A DNA stretch of 64,000 nt from Actinomadura syzygii (lineage in GTDB: Bacteria; Actinomycetota; Actinomycetes; Streptosporangiales; Streptosporangiaceae). This document shows positions 43,252 to 51,962 of this stretch, piece by piece. The stretch is taken from positions 240,714 through 304,713 of the forward strand of contig NZ_VSFF01000016.1 in NCBI RefSeq assembly GCF_008085905.1, in the 5' to 3' direction. A program made the translations under genes and the position numbers. Below the pieces are notes generated by a model. The model saw nothing but the letters and a program-made list of their open reading frames with translations, made no database searches and was not told the origin of the DNA. Position 1 is the stretch's first letter; each line of letters opens with the position of its first letter.

Positions 43252-43381
43252 GCGAATGCGCACCGGCACCTGCAGCGGGTGCCATTGCGCTATGCGGCGT
43301 ATCACCCTCACGCACCGCAGTCGCGGCACCGATACGTGACGTGCCTTCACCTTCGGTGAGCCGCCGCTCACAGTAAAGGGC

Positions 43382-44110
43382 ATGTCGAACACGCCACCGG
43401 AGACCGCACAGCCGGATATCTCGGCTGGCTGGGCCGTGCAGGATCTGCGTTCTCAGGGCGCGACGTACCCGCTGTGGTGGGCGGACGCGGCGACGGCCCG
43501 GGACCTGGCGGCGCGGCTGGAGGCCGAGCACGCCACCGACCGGACCGAGGTCGTCAGGAACCCGCACCGGGACCAGGAGTGGGCGCGGTCGGCGGCGTGC
43601 GCGCTGCTGGACATCGTCCGCGGCGTGCTCGGCGAGGACGTGGCGATCGAGAACACCTTCCTGGTCCTCAAATGGCCGGGCGCGGTGTTCGAGGTGCCCT
43701 GGCACCAGGACGGTATCGACCGGCGCATCCACCTGGACCCCGCCCGGTCGGTGTCGGCCTGGCTCGCCCTCACCGACGCCACCGTCGCCAATGGCTGCCT
43801 GCAGATCGTCCCCGGCTCGCACGCGCTCGGCTACCTGCCCTACGAACTGGAGGACAACCACGGCGGGCGGCGCGGGCGCGCCGGCCAAGCCGTACTCGGC
43901 GAACGCGGGCTGGGGGAGGGCGCCGTCCCCGTCCCTGTCGCGGCGGGCAACGCGATCGCCTTCGACGTGGCGTTGCTGCACCGCTCGGGCGCCAACACCA
44001 GCCCGCACGTCCGCATCGGCCTCAACATCCGCTACGTCGCGCCCGGCGCCGCCGATACCAGGGACGGTTCCGTACCGATCCTCGATCCGATCAGCGGGAC
44101 GGCCTGGTAG
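43382..44110 (+). CDS. Phytanoyl-CoA dioxygenase (PhyH) family protein
   Basis: The 242-residue protein has the Fe(II)/2-oxoglutarate signature: H-x-D in PWHQDGIDRRIHL, GCLQIVPGSHALGYLPY and the distal His/Arg region LLHRSGANTSPHVRIGLNIR. PhyH proteins hydroxylate or halogenate small molecules, often in secondary metabolism. GC-rich codon use is normal. It is followed 30 bp later by a 156-residue protein; the pair may be a small biosynthetic or tailoring unit. The 130 bp before it contains TTCACCTTCGGTGAG, possible dyad symmetry. Confidence 0.87.
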   Translation: MSNTPPETAQPDISAGWAVQDLRSQGATYPLWWADAATARDLAARLEAEHATDRTEVVRNPHRDQEWARSAACALLDIVRGVLGEDVAIENTFLVLKWPGAVFEVPWHQDGIDRRIHLDPARSVSAWLALTDATVANGCLQIVPGSHALGYLPYELEDNHGGRRGRAGQAVLGERGLGEGAVPVPVAAGNAIAFDVALLHRSGANTSPHVRIGLNIRYVAPGAADTRDGSVPILDPISGTAW

Positions 44111-44140
44111 CCGCCCCACGATGGAAGGAGAGCACCTCCG

Positions 44141-44611
44141 ATGATGAATCTGCTGGAACAGGCCGAGAGCCTGAGCACCCACGACCCGCAGGGGCAGGGC
44201 CCGGTCACCCGGGTCCGGGTGCTGACCGGGTCGGACGCCGACCCGGTTCGGCTGGCCGGGAAGGTCCCGATCGCCAAGTCCGACTGCTCCTACTACTGCC
44301 CCAACGCCGAGACCGCCCAGGCGTGCATCGAGGCGCTGCGCGCCTCCGACGAGCGGCTGCGCTCGCGCCCCGAAGAGCAGATGCTGTGGGACTGGGAATG
44401 CACCTGGCTCGAACCCGAGCCGGGCAACTCTGCCGGTGGCGGCACCGTCATCCTCGGCGTCGCCTGGTTCGACGCCGAGTTCTTCGCCGAGCGGCGCGAC
44501 GCCTGGTTCGGCCGCATGCACACCAAGATCTACGCCGACCTCGGCATCCCGCTCGACGACATCACCGTCACCCACTGGACCGCGGTCCCCGACGCACAGC
44601 CCGCCGCCTGA
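44141..44611 (+). CDS. Hypothetical protein, 156 aa
   Basis: A ribosome site GGAAGGAGAGC precedes two adjacent ATGs (44141). The protein reads RVRVLTGSDADPVRLAGKVP, KSDCSYYCPNAETAQACIEA, LWDWECTWLEPEPGNSAGGG and WFDAEFFAERRDAWFGRMHT. Four cysteines in the middle may bind a metal. No family recognised. It is directly downstream of the PhyH-like gene in the same direction and ends before a strong hairpin at 44628-44664. Confidence 0.75.
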   Translation: MMNLLEQAESLSTHDPQGQGPVTRVRVLTGSDADPVRLAGKVPIAKSDCSYYCPNAETAQACIEALRASDERLRSRPEEQMLWDWECTWLEPEPGNSAGGGTVILGVAWFDAEFFAERRDAWFGRMHTKIYADLGIPLDDITVTHWTAVPDAQPAA

Positions 44612-44627
44612 CAGCCGCCTCGCGCGC

Positions 44628-44664
44628 GACCCCCGGCGGCCCCGACGTGGGGCCGGCGGGGGTC
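44628..44664 (+). terminator. Long GC hairpin, likely terminator
   Basis: A 16-base arm (GACCCCCGGCGGCCCC, 44628-44643) pairs with GGGGCCGGCGGGGGTC (44649-44664) with one mismatch and loop GACGT. It ends the PhyH gene pair and lies 130 bp before the convergent gene's 3' end. Confidence 0.75.
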
Positions 44665-44788
44665 TTCGCTGTTATCTACAGCGGCCTTCGGCTTCGGCAG
44701 CGGCGATCCCTCCGGCGGTCAGTTGTGCAGGTCGAGTTGGGCTTGCCCGACGGCGGTGATCACGTTGATGATCAGGTCGGTGGCGGGC

Positions 44789-45526
44789 TCAGTCGCGGCC
44801 CAGGGCAACCCACCCGGCGATCAGGCGTCCGGACTTCATCTCCGCTCCCATCGCCGCGTCGGTGAGGTTTGCCGGGTGCAGTGCGTAGGAGACACCCCAG
44901 ACCAGGCCGCCCTGCTCGCGGGCCAGCCGCAGCTCGGGGGCTCCGGCCGGGGCGGTGTAGGAATCGAAGGGCAGCACCGTCATCGTCACGGTGGCCGATC
45001 CGGCGCCCGCGGCGGCGGTCGCGCCCGGGACGGCGGCCGCGGCCCCGATCTCCAGCTCTGCGGCCTTGAGACCGACGTCGGTAAGGGGCCGCAGGCTCAC
45101 CGCCCAGCCGTCACCGGCTGGGCGGATCGGGATCGCCTCCAGGGCGGGGTTGGTGACCATCATCGCCCACTGGCCGGGACGGCCGGGAAACGACAACACC
45201 AGCATCTGGCTGGCGTTGCTCAGCGTCGGCATCGACGACGGCGCTCCACTGACGTGCCCCGAGTCGTTCCACCCCGACCGCCGGCACCGGTCGTGGTGCA
45301 GGCTCGCCAGCGCGAACTCGCCCATGTCGTCGACCGCCAGAGCCGGTGCCCGGTTCCCGTCGGCCAGCGGCTGCCCGCAACTCTGGCAGTCCTTGGCCCA
45401 CAGGCAGTCGGTGACCTCCGCCAACCCGCCGCCCTGCCGCTGCCGGGTGCCCGCGTCCACTCGCAACCCTGCAACAACCACGATGCGCCCCTCGCTCTCG
45501 CCGACCGTCGACTCCGCACTGCGCAC
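44789..45526 (-). CDS. Hypothetical protein with cysteine-rich N-terminal part, 245 aa
   Basis: The N-terminal half has AKDCQSCGQPLADGNRAPAL, a C-x-x-C pair followed by more His/Cys (SLHHDRC), typical of a zinc-ribbon. The rest (MLVLSFPGRPGQWAMMVTNP and LRLAREQGGLVWGVSYALHP) is unassigned. No family recognised. It is convergent with the PhyH pair and divergent from the kinase-like gene, about 150 bp apart. A shorter start closer to the zinc part is possible. Confidence 0.6.
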   Translation of the reverse strand: MRSAESTVGESEGRIVVVAGLRVDAGTRQRQGGGLAEVTDCLWAKDCQSCGQPLADGNRAPALAVDDMGEFALASLHHDRCRRSGWNDSGHVSGAPSSMPTLSNASQMLVLSFPGRPGQWAMMVTNPALEAIPIRPAGDGWAVSLRPLTDVGLKAAELEIGAAAAVPGATAAAGAGSATVTMTVLPFDSYTAPAGAPELRLAREQGGLVWGVSYALHPANLTDAAMGAEMKSGRLIAGWVALGRD

Positions 45527-45683
45527 AACCCCGATGGGACGGCAGCTCGCGCGCTTCCACCGGCGACGCCGTCACCGTACGCCGAACCACCGACGTCCGC
45601 GGCCGGTGTGGACATGCGCCATGCCCGGCCCGCGCACGGCACACTGGTCACTCCGGTGCCGCCGCTGCGAAAGGGCCTCGTTC

Positions 45684-46511
45684 GTGGATCCCCTCATCAC
45701 CCGCCTCAGGTTGGGCGACCTCGCACCCGCGCTGCTGCACGATCGGCGCGGCACGACCGTCTACCGCATCGCCGACACCGCGTTGAAGATCACCAGCGGG
45801 TTGATGGCCGGGCGTGAAGGACAGATCCTGCGGCTGCTGGGCACCGAGTTCTACCAGGGCCACGGCTGGGAGGACGCCGACCGGGACGGCCGGTCCTGGC
45901 TGAGGTTGCGGTGGCTTGACGGCACCACCCTGTGGGACGCCCTGGAGGGCGCCCACCGCGGCGACGAGAGTCCCGCCAGCCGTGACCGCATGCTCGCCCT
46001 GGCCGCCGACGCCGCCGTGCAGCTCGCCGAACTGCACGCCGCCGGCTGGGCCCACGGCGATCTGCAGCCCGACCACGTCATCTATGAGGGGCCACCGTTC
46101 AGCGGGCAGGTCACGCACCTGATCGATCTGGCCTGCGCGCAGGGGCCCGCCGAAGCATCCGCCGCCGTCCCGTTCTACGTTCACCGCGGCGGCCTGGCCC
46201 ACACCACCGCCCCTGAGATCGCCGAAGCGATCCTCGCCTCCGACGAGCACGTGGTGGTCACCCAGCCCGCCGACGTGTGGTCACTTGGCGCGTCGCTGTG
46301 GTGGTCCTGGACCCGCACCCCGCCCATCTCCTACCGCGATCCGGCCGCGGGTCGCGCCGGGCAGCTGGCCGACATCGCCGCGCTCCGCCGCACCCCTATG
46401 GCCGTCAGGCCCTGGCCGTTCCCCGCATTCGAGGACCTCGTCCGCGCCTGCCAGGCCGCCGATCCCGCCGACCGGCCCACCGCCAAGCAACTCGCCACCA
46501 CCCTGGTCTGA
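45684..46511 (+). CDS. Protein-kinase-like protein
   Basis: The 275-residue protein starts at GTG 45684 (AAAGGG upstream) and shows a reduced kinase fold: RRGTTVYRIADTALKITSGL (Lys), LAELHAAGWAHGDLQPDHVI (catalytic loop with H-G-D instead of H-R-D), LIDLACAQGP (D-x-x for D-F-G), WSLGASLWWSWT (the APE/D-x-W region) and DPADRPTAKQLATTL. The catalytic Asp is kept and the phosphate-metal Asp is kept, so activity is possible though non-standard. The frame extends upstream but earlier residues are unrelated. It lacks a membrane helix. Confidence 0.75.
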   Translation: MDPLITRLRLGDLAPALLHDRRGTTVYRIADTALKITSGLMAGREGQILRLLGTEFYQGHGWEDADRDGRSWLRLRWLDGTTLWDALEGAHRGDESPASRDRMLALAADAAVQLAELHAAGWAHGDLQPDHVIYEGPPFSGQVTHLIDLACAQGPAEASAAVPFYVHRGGLAHTTAPEIAEAILASDEHVVVTQPADVWSLGASLWWSWTRTPPISYRDPAAGRAGQLADIAALRRTPMAVRPWPFPAFEDLVRACQAADPADRPTAKQLATTLV

Positions 46512-46646
46512 CCGTCAGCCCCGCCCCGCCGAGACGAACCACCGAGACGATGCGGTTCAGACCTCATCCTCATCCTGAGTGGCGGTGAACACCCGAGCGC
46601 CCGCCGCGTTCGGTGGCTCGCCGCCCTGCGTGGCAGGAGGTCGTCG

Positions 46647-47129
46647 TCAGCGGTGACCGGAGGGGCGGGACGGACTTGGCGTTGGGGTGGGGTGGCCGAT
46701 GTTGTCGTTGATGATGACCTGGGGAATCTGGGCATCGGCAGCGGGTGCGGTGCTGATCGCGTCCACCTTGGGCGCGATCGCGTTGTACACGCGGACCGCC
46801 AGAGGGTCGGCAGGCCCGAACCCCCTCTCTGGGTGCGCCACCGCATCCAGCTTCTTCAGCAGGTCCACGAGTTGCGGGCCGGTCATCTGGACTAGCACCA
46901 TCCCGTTGCCCTGGTCGGTGATCTGTGCCTTCACCGGGTCCCCGTCGTGGTGGATGCGGTCGCGATAGCCGCCGGTGCGTTCCCACAGGTCACGGGTACA
47001 GGTGAGGCGGAATGCGGTGACCCCCGCCGCCTTGCGCAGACGCTCGGATTGTTCCTTGGGGCTGGTGGAGCATCCCGCCAGCACCAGGACGACGACCAGC
47101 GTGCCGGCTGCGATCGGGGTCCGCATCAT
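46647..47129 (-). CDS. Lipoprotein of unknown function, 160 aa
   Basis: The protein starts with MRTPIAAGTLVVVLVLAGC, a lipobox (LVLAGC), and continues with SPKEQSERLRKAAGVTAFRL and MVLVQMTGPQLVDLLKKLDA. The last 25 residues are Pro/Ser-rich. It would sit on the outer face of the membrane. ATG 47129 is preceded by a second Met one codon later; ORF extension to 47168 adds nothing secretory. Nothing known about function; the neighbour kinase-like gene is on the opposite strand. Confidence 0.75.
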   Translation of the reverse strand: MMRTPIAAGTLVVVLVLAGCSTSPKEQSERLRKAAGVTAFRLTCTRDLWERTGGYRDRIHHDGDPVKAQITDQGNGMVLVQMTGPQLVDLLKKLDAVAHPERGFGPADPLAVRVYNAIAPKVDAISTAPAADAQIPQVIINDNIGHPTPTPSPSRPSGHR

Positions 47130-47284
47130 CGGGGGTTCGGCTCCTTCTGCAGTTGTCCGCGCGTACATTCAGGCGCACGCGCCTCAGGCTCCCTCTACGT
47201 TGCCGATTGATCACTGTCGGTGAAACTGTCCGGCCGGATACTGATCGTGTACCAGCGCGGTAGGCGACTGAGCCTTACGGGGCC

Positions 47285-47677
47285 GGGGATGTATCGCGAA
47301 ACGATGGGAACAAGGGGAAGAAGAGCCCGGCCCACCCCAACGACCCGGCCGCCGCCCGCGCGGCCGCGCTCGCCGCGCAGACCTACGGCCTGGTGGTGCG
47401 CGACCGGGAGCAGAACGTGCACACCGCGCTCACCGCGATCGAGCACACCCTCGACGCGCTGCGGCAGCAGGCGCCCGCCGAGGCCGTCATCGCACTGGGC
47501 ACCGCCCGCTAGCTCGCCGTCCACGTCGACGAACTGATCGCCGCGCTGGCCGGGCTCCGCGACCTGCGCGAGGTGTCCTTCCCCGCCGACACCCCCGCGC
47601 CCACCGCCCCCGCCGACCCCGCCGACCCCGCACCGTCCCCGGGTGCGGGCGGGACCGTCGGGCGGGAGCACCAGTGA
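47285..47677 (+). pseudogene. Hypothetical gene broken by one stop codon (paralogue fragment at 50.5 kb)
   Basis: One frame reads PAHPNDPAAARAAALAAQTY, NVHTALTAIEHTLDALRQQA and then a TAG at 47510, after which the same frame continues LAVHVDELIAALAGLRDLRE to a TGA at 47677. The region 47498-47613 is about 93% identical to 50575-50690, where the codon is CAG (50587-50589). So this copy carries a C-to-T nonsense mutation. No start is clear. Family unknown. Confidence 0.6.
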
Positions 47678-47832
47678 TCGGAGCCGCGCCGCCCCCCCAG
47701 TACCGCCCCCGCCGTCGACCGGCCCGGTGGTCACCTGGAGTTGGTGGGGAGGGTGTCCGACGGCGTCTTCGAGGTCGGCCTGGGTGCAGAGGTGAGTTCC
47801 GCAGGGCGCTGGCCCGGCCCGGCGAGCAGGAC

Positions 47833-47888
47833 GCGGACGTCCCGTACGGACCGGCCCAGCGCTGGGCCGGTCCGTACGGGACGTCCGC
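47833..47888. terminator. Perfect 56-bp palindrome, likely two-way terminator
   Basis: Arms of 28 bases (47833-47860, and 47861-47888), with no loop, are exact reverse complements (centre CCCAGCGCTGGG). It lies 8 bases after the CadD gene's stop on the minus strand and downstream of the broken gene on the plus strand. It probably ends transcription from both sides and could extrude as a cruciform. Confidence 0.7.
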
Positions 47889-47896
47889 AGGTCGGG

Positions 47897-48493
47897 TCAG
47901 AGGCCGAACGCGCCGCCTTCGATGAGGATGAGCAGTCCGATGCCAATGAGCACGGCGGGCATCAGGACGTGGCCCCAGCGGCTGAGTGCCTTGGCGATCA
48001 GGGGGCGGGTGGCGAAGTAGCGGCCGGCGGCGATCCACACCGCGAGCAGGATCAGGAACACCACCACGTAGACGCTCATGCCGCCCAGCCCGGCGGTGGC
48101 GAACACCGGCACGTAGACGCCGATGTTGTCGCCGCCGTTGGCGAAGGTGACCGCGGCGACCTCCAAGATCTTCGGGCCGCCCTCCTTGGCTTCTTTCTGC
48201 TCATCGGAGTCGTTGCGGTGCCGCCAGGCCTGCACGGCGGCCTTGACGCCGAGCGCGAGCGGCAGCAGGCCGAGGTAGGGGATGGCGTCCTCGGGCAGGA
48301 ACGTGGCGCCGAACGCGGCCGCTACCGCCACCGCCAGGATCGCGGCGAAGCCCAGGTACTGGCCCATCGCGATGTTGCGGGCCGCGCCCTTGATCCCGGC
48401 GCCCTGGGCGAAGAACAGCGCCAGGACCAGGATGTCGTCGATGTTGGTGACGGCGAACAGGCCCGCGGCCTGCCCGATGATCCCGACGTTCAC
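47897..48493 (-). CDS. cadD: CadD-type cadmium resistance transporter
   Basis: The 198-residue protein has six hydrophobic helices and matches the CadD family: FAVTNIDDILVLALFFAQ, a cytoplasmic loop (RHRNDSDEQKEAKEGG), FANGGDNIGVYVPVFATAGL and LIEGGAF at the end. The N-I-D-D and G-G-D-N motifs are conserved in the family. It exports Cd2+ or similar cations. GTG start with GGAGGTGCG upstream. Upstream are hexamer repeats; the likely terminator is the palindrome at 47833. Confidence 0.88.
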   Translation of the reverse strand: MNVGIIGQAAGLFAVTNIDDILVLALFFAQGAGIKGAARNIAMGQYLGFAAILAVAVAAAFGATFLPEDAIPYLGLLPLALGVKAAVQAWRHRNDSDEQKEAKEGGPKILEVAAVTFANGGDNIGVYVPVFATAGLGGMSVYVVVFLILLAVWIAAGRYFATRPLIAKALSRWGHVLMPAVLIGIGLLILIEGGAFGL

Positions 48494-48576
48494 GACCGCA
48501 CCTCCAGGTCGGTGGGCCGGGTACGGGCACGTTGGTTGAAGGACCGGCCGCCAGGACGGTCGCCCGCGCCATCGAC

Positions 48577-48613
<37 letters not shown>

Positions 48614-48726
48614 AGTTCACTACATGACTGCATGATCAACTTTCGGAGGGTTCGTCGGACTGGTACGAACGCGAAGGTGCGCGCCCCTGGCCCCGGTGGG
48701 CACAGAGCCGCGCAACCGGCCGCCCG

Positions 48727-49107
48727 TCAGCAGCGAAGAACCTGCAGCAAGGTCAGCGTTGGCCGCGCCACGGCACGAGCACTGGCACACACCAGCCGCC
48801 CGCTGGGTGCGGTGCGGCTCAGACCGGGAAGAGCGGCGCTGGTCACCCACGGCACGTCGCGGTCGGCTGGGGGATGTTCGTGCACCAGGCCGCGCGGCGG
48901 CATGGTGACATCGTCGAAGCTGGCCACCGGCCGCTCCGGAGCACCACCGGCGACCTCGATCTCGGCAATGGCCGATGCTGGAGACGCGGCCTGAGACGTG
49001 GTCGCGGAATGGGCCCGGCCCGGGGATGTCGCCAGCTGGTTGGGCAGGACCAGATACATCAACAGGGCGATGGCCAGCAGCAGCGCCGTCCGCCCCTGTC
49101 GAGCCAC
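48727..49107 (-). CDS. Hypothetical membrane or secreted protein, 126 aa
   Basis: The N-terminus is a hydrophobic segment (RTALLLAIALLMYLVLPNQL) fit for a membrane anchor or signal peptide. Then comes an Ala/Ser-rich stretch and an ordered part (VASFDDVTMPPRGLVHEHPP, DVPWVTSAALPGLSRT). No family recognised. It is upstream of cadD on the same strand with a 230-bp gap. Weak evidence; GC and codon use are normal. Confidence 0.5.
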   Translation of the reverse strand: MARQGRTALLLAIALLMYLVLPNQLATSPGRAHSATTSQAASPASAIAEIEVAGGAPERPVASFDDVTMPPRGLVHEHPPADRDVPWVTSAALPGLSRTAPSGRLVCASARAVARPTLTLLQVLRC

Positions 49108-49362
49108 CGCTTCCTCCCCCGCCCGGCCGCCCCGTCTTCTGCGCGCTCAGTGATCACGTGTGTCACCTGATCGCAGGTGGAACATACCGCCCGCGAGCCT
49201 CTCGCGTCACAGCACGGCGGCCCACGCCCGCTGTTCGCCGACGTGGCGCCGAAGGTGCTGGCGTCCTGGCGGATGCGGGCGTAGTCGCCCTCGCATCCGC
49301 GGCGGCGTGCGCGGAGTTCACCGGCCGCGGCTTCACCGGCCGCTTCACCGGCCGTGGCGGTT

Positions 49363-50184
49363 TTAGCGGGTGCTGGTGAGGATGGCGACGCCGCTGTAGT
49401 GGGGGACCTCGGGTAGGGGCGCGGGTGAGGGGTCGGGCCGCCACCGCGAGCAGGACACCACGCCGGGTTCGAGCAGGCGGGCTTGGTTGAACAGGTACTG
49501 GATCTGCTCGGGGGAACGGGCGCGGATGGGGGTGCCGCCGCGGTCCATCACCTCCTGGACGGCGCGGCGCATGGCTTCGCCGTCGAGTTCGTCGGTGGTG
49601 GCGTCGCAGGTGTGGGAGATGACCAGGTAGCTGCCCGGTGCCAGGCCCTCGAGCAGGTCGGCGACCAGTCGCCGGGCCTGGTCGTCGTCGAGGATGTGGT
49701 TGAGCACGCCCAGCAGCATCAGTGCGACGGGCTCGTCGAAGTCCAGGGTGTCGGCGGCGGCGGCCAGGACCGCGCCGGTGGTGCGGATGTCGGCTTGGAT
49801 GTAGTCGCAGGCCCCTCGCGGGCTGCTGGTCAGCAGGACGCGGGCGTGGGTGAGGACCAGGGGGTCGTTGTCGACGTAGACGATCCGCGATTCCGGGGCG
49901 GCGCGCTGGGCGACCTCGTGGGTGTTGTCGACGGTGGGCAGCCCGGTGCCCAGGTCCAGGTACTGGCGGATGCCCTGGGAGGCCAGGAACCGCACCGCGC
50001 GGCCCAGGAACGCCCGGTCCTGCCGAGCGGATGTGGCGATCACCGGCAGCACCCGCAGCACGGCTTCGCCGGCCTCGCGGTCCACCGGGTAGTTGTCCTT
50101 GCCTCCCAGCCAGAAATCCCAGATCCGCGCCGAGTGCGGCACGCTGGTGTCGATCTTCGGGCTCTGCCCCGGTTCCTGCGCCAT
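49363..50184 (-). CDS. DUF574-type SAM-dependent methyltransferase (third copy)
   Basis: The 273-residue protein begins after the perfect ribosome site CAGGAGGTGGGAGACC, ATG 50184, and shows the family pattern SARIWDFWLGGKDNYPVDRE, LDLGTGLPTVDNTHEVAQRA, IVYVDNDPLVLTHARVLL and LLEPGVVSCSRWRPDP. Length and motif order match the paralogue at 22.5 kb (both start ...SARxW). It stands alone, unlike the pair at 21.6-23.3 kb. Substrate unknown. Confidence 0.92.
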   Translation of the reverse strand: MAQEPGQSPKIDTSVPHSARIWDFWLGGKDNYPVDREAGEAVLRVLPVIATSARQDRAFLGRAVRFLASQGIRQYLDLGTGLPTVDNTHEVAQRAAPESRIVYVDNDPLVLTHARVLLTSSPRGACDYIQADIRTTGAVLAAAADTLDFDEPVALMLLGVLNHILDDDQARRLVADLLEGLAPGSYLVISHTCDATTDELDGEAMRRAVQEVMDRGGTPIRARSPEQIQYLFNQARLLEPGVVSCSRWRPDPSPAPLPEVPHYSGVAILTSTR

Positions 50185-50515
50185 GGTCTCCCACCTCCTG
50201 GAACCGATCTTCGCAGAGCGCGCCACCCGTGCGGCCCATGACGCCGAATCATCGCCGAACCCCGACCTGAGCAGGCACCGATCACGCGAACAGGTCTCGT
50301 TTGCGGCTTGGTGACGTATCCGTTGGCGGCTTCCGTACACCCAGCTCGCCGTCTGCCGCGGAGGCGGCCCGGCAACGTTATGTGTCACATCGGCTCGCGG
50401 AGGGTCCCCGCCGTGTCCGTCGTCGGGTTACCCGGCCGCCCCGGCCCGCGAGCGCCGGCCGGATCCAGTCGCGGCCGACCGGGCGCTGATCCACCGCGCG
50501 AGGTCGTCGTCGGCC

Positions 50516-50772
50516 TTGAACCGGTGCGGGTGATCCAGCGCGACCTGCGCCTTGCCGAAGCCGTCGTCGCGTCGGGCACCGCCCGCCAGCTCGCCGTCCA
50601 CGTCGACGAACTGCTCGCCGCGCTGGCCGGGCTCGGTGACCTGCGCGAGGTGTCCTTCCTCGCCGACGCCTCCGACCCCGCGCCGTCCCCGGAGCGCGGG
50701 CGGGGCCGTCGGGCGGGAGTCCCGATGATCGGGGGCCGTGCCGCCCCGGCGCCGAGACCGGGGCGGCAGTAG
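50516..50772 (+). pseudogene. Fragment paralogous to the broken gene at 47.3 kb
   Basis: About 80 codons (LAEAVVASGTARQLAVHVDE, LAALAGLGDLREVSFLADAS) match 47.5-47.6 kb at about 93% DNA identity, but the upstream third is missing and the frame is open upstream only through unrelated DNA. It ends at a TAG at 50772. It is probably the second half of a duplicated gene, with the intact CAG codon that the other copy has lost. Confidence 0.55.
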
Positions 50773-50814
50773 CGCCGCCTTGGGTCGTTGACTCCTCGAT
50801 CATGACCGGGGTCG

Positions 50815-51121
50815 TCACGGGGATGCGCCGCCACCCGCGAGGTCGTCCTTGGCCAGTGGCCGCCGCTTGCGGAGGGTGAGGGTGAGCGTGTCGGTCGGCT
50901 CGACGTCGCCGCTCACGCCCGCGACGCTTCCGGCCAGCGGCCCGAGGAGATCGGCGAGCGCGGACTCGGTGGTGTTCCGCTCGTACTCGATCACCAGGGG
51001 CGTCGCCCGGCTCGGCCTCGGCGGCGAACTCCGCCGCGATCAGCTCGAACAACCTCACCAGCTCGCCGCGGGAGGTGACGTCGGCGATCTCATGCCTGCC
51101 CGGCCCGAATCGGCTCGCCAT
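50815..51121 (-). pseudogene. Small hypothetical gene with a frameshift
   Basis: From ATG 51121, MASRFGPGRHEIADVTSRGE, LVRLFELIAAEFAAEAEPG reads well to about 51005. After a one-base shift the coding quality resumes: TPLVIEYERNTTESALADLL, TDTLTLTLRKRRPLAKDDLA, ending with TGA at 50815. The two parts joined give a 102-residue protein. The shift may be a real mutation or a sequencing error. No family recognised; it resembles small regulatory partner proteins. Confidence 0.55.
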
Positions 51122-51160
51122 ACCCGGCGACGTACCGTTCTACCGTCTTAGGGCAGGTCC

Positions 51161-51189
51161 GGCCCGTGAGATCGGTGATCTCACGGGCC
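51161..51189 (-). terminator. Perfect 13-bp hairpin
   Basis: GGCCCGTGAGATC (51161-51173) and GATCTCACGGGCC (51177-51189) pair with a GGT loop. It lies 41 bases after the stop of the secreted protein gene at 51231 and just before the ATG of the frameshifted small gene. Confidence 0.75.
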
Positions 51190-51230
51190 GCCTTGTCGTC
51201 GTGGAGCGTTCCAGTCAGCGGAGGCGCGAA

Positions 51231-51647
51231 CTAATGGCTGTAGCCGAACCGGTCGACGCAGTCTTTCCAGGTCTTGTCCGGCAGCAGCTTGCACACCCGG
51301 AGCCGGAAGTAGTCGCCCTGCCTCAAGTAGCCTGGCCTGGAATCGAAGGACCCGCAGCCGACGGCCTGGGAGAGCGCGGTCCGCTGCCACTCGTTGTAAT
51401 TCTTGCGGTAGACGGCCGCAACGATTCCATTGTCACCGTCGCACCACTGATCGTGCGTCGTGATCTGGCCGCCGCCATCCGGCCGGAAGTTCGCTTCTCC
51501 CAGAATGTAGTGCGGGAAGTTGGCTCCGTAAATGTAGACGGTGATTTCGTCCTCCGCGGAGGCGGGCTGTTGGGCAACGCCCACCAGTCCGATCACGGCG
51601 GCGATGCCGAAAGGCACCAGGGCAAGGCGGGCGAGCAGGCGTTTCAT
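51231..51647 (-). CDS. Secreted hypothetical protein with cysteines, about 138 aa
   Basis: The signal peptide (RLLARLALVPFGIAAVIGLV and then a PASA cleavage site) leads to a mature protein of about 108 residues with ordered sequence (VYIYGANFPHYILGEANFRP, WCDGDNGIVAAVYRKNYNEW, VCKLLPDKTWKDCVDRFGY). Four cysteines could form two disulfides. Two Met codons (51653 and 51647); the later one fits the AAGGA spacing better. Upstream 51700-51790 is AT-rich and probably carries its promoter. No family recognised. Confidence 0.75.
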   Translation of the reverse strand: MKRLLARLALVPFGIAAVIGLVGVAQQPASAEDEITVYIYGANFPHYILGEANFRPDGGGQITTHDQWCDGDNGIVAAVYRKNYNEWQRTALSQAVGCGSFDSRPGYLRQGDYFRLRVCKLLPDKTWKDCVDRFGYSH

Positions 51648-51962
51648 GGCCATCCTTCACGGGGGTTCGGGCCGTTGTCGCGCCCGTAGAATATGGAGAA
51701 AAAGGAGAACGCCACGCAAACAGCACGTTAACAAACACTGATACTTCGTGATCCAAAAATGGATTATCCGCTAGTCCAAATCTGAATCGTTCGGTCACTT
51801 GGGCGGACCGTATGACGGCGGTCAGCCGTGCGAGACGGCGTGCCCGGCAGCGCGTCCGACCCGCGAGCCGTTGAGATGACGCAGGTCAGCCGTGGCCGAG
51901 GCGGAACGGGCCGACGCCGACCTGCCCGCCGGTCGGCGGGTGATGAACACGGTCACCACCAG

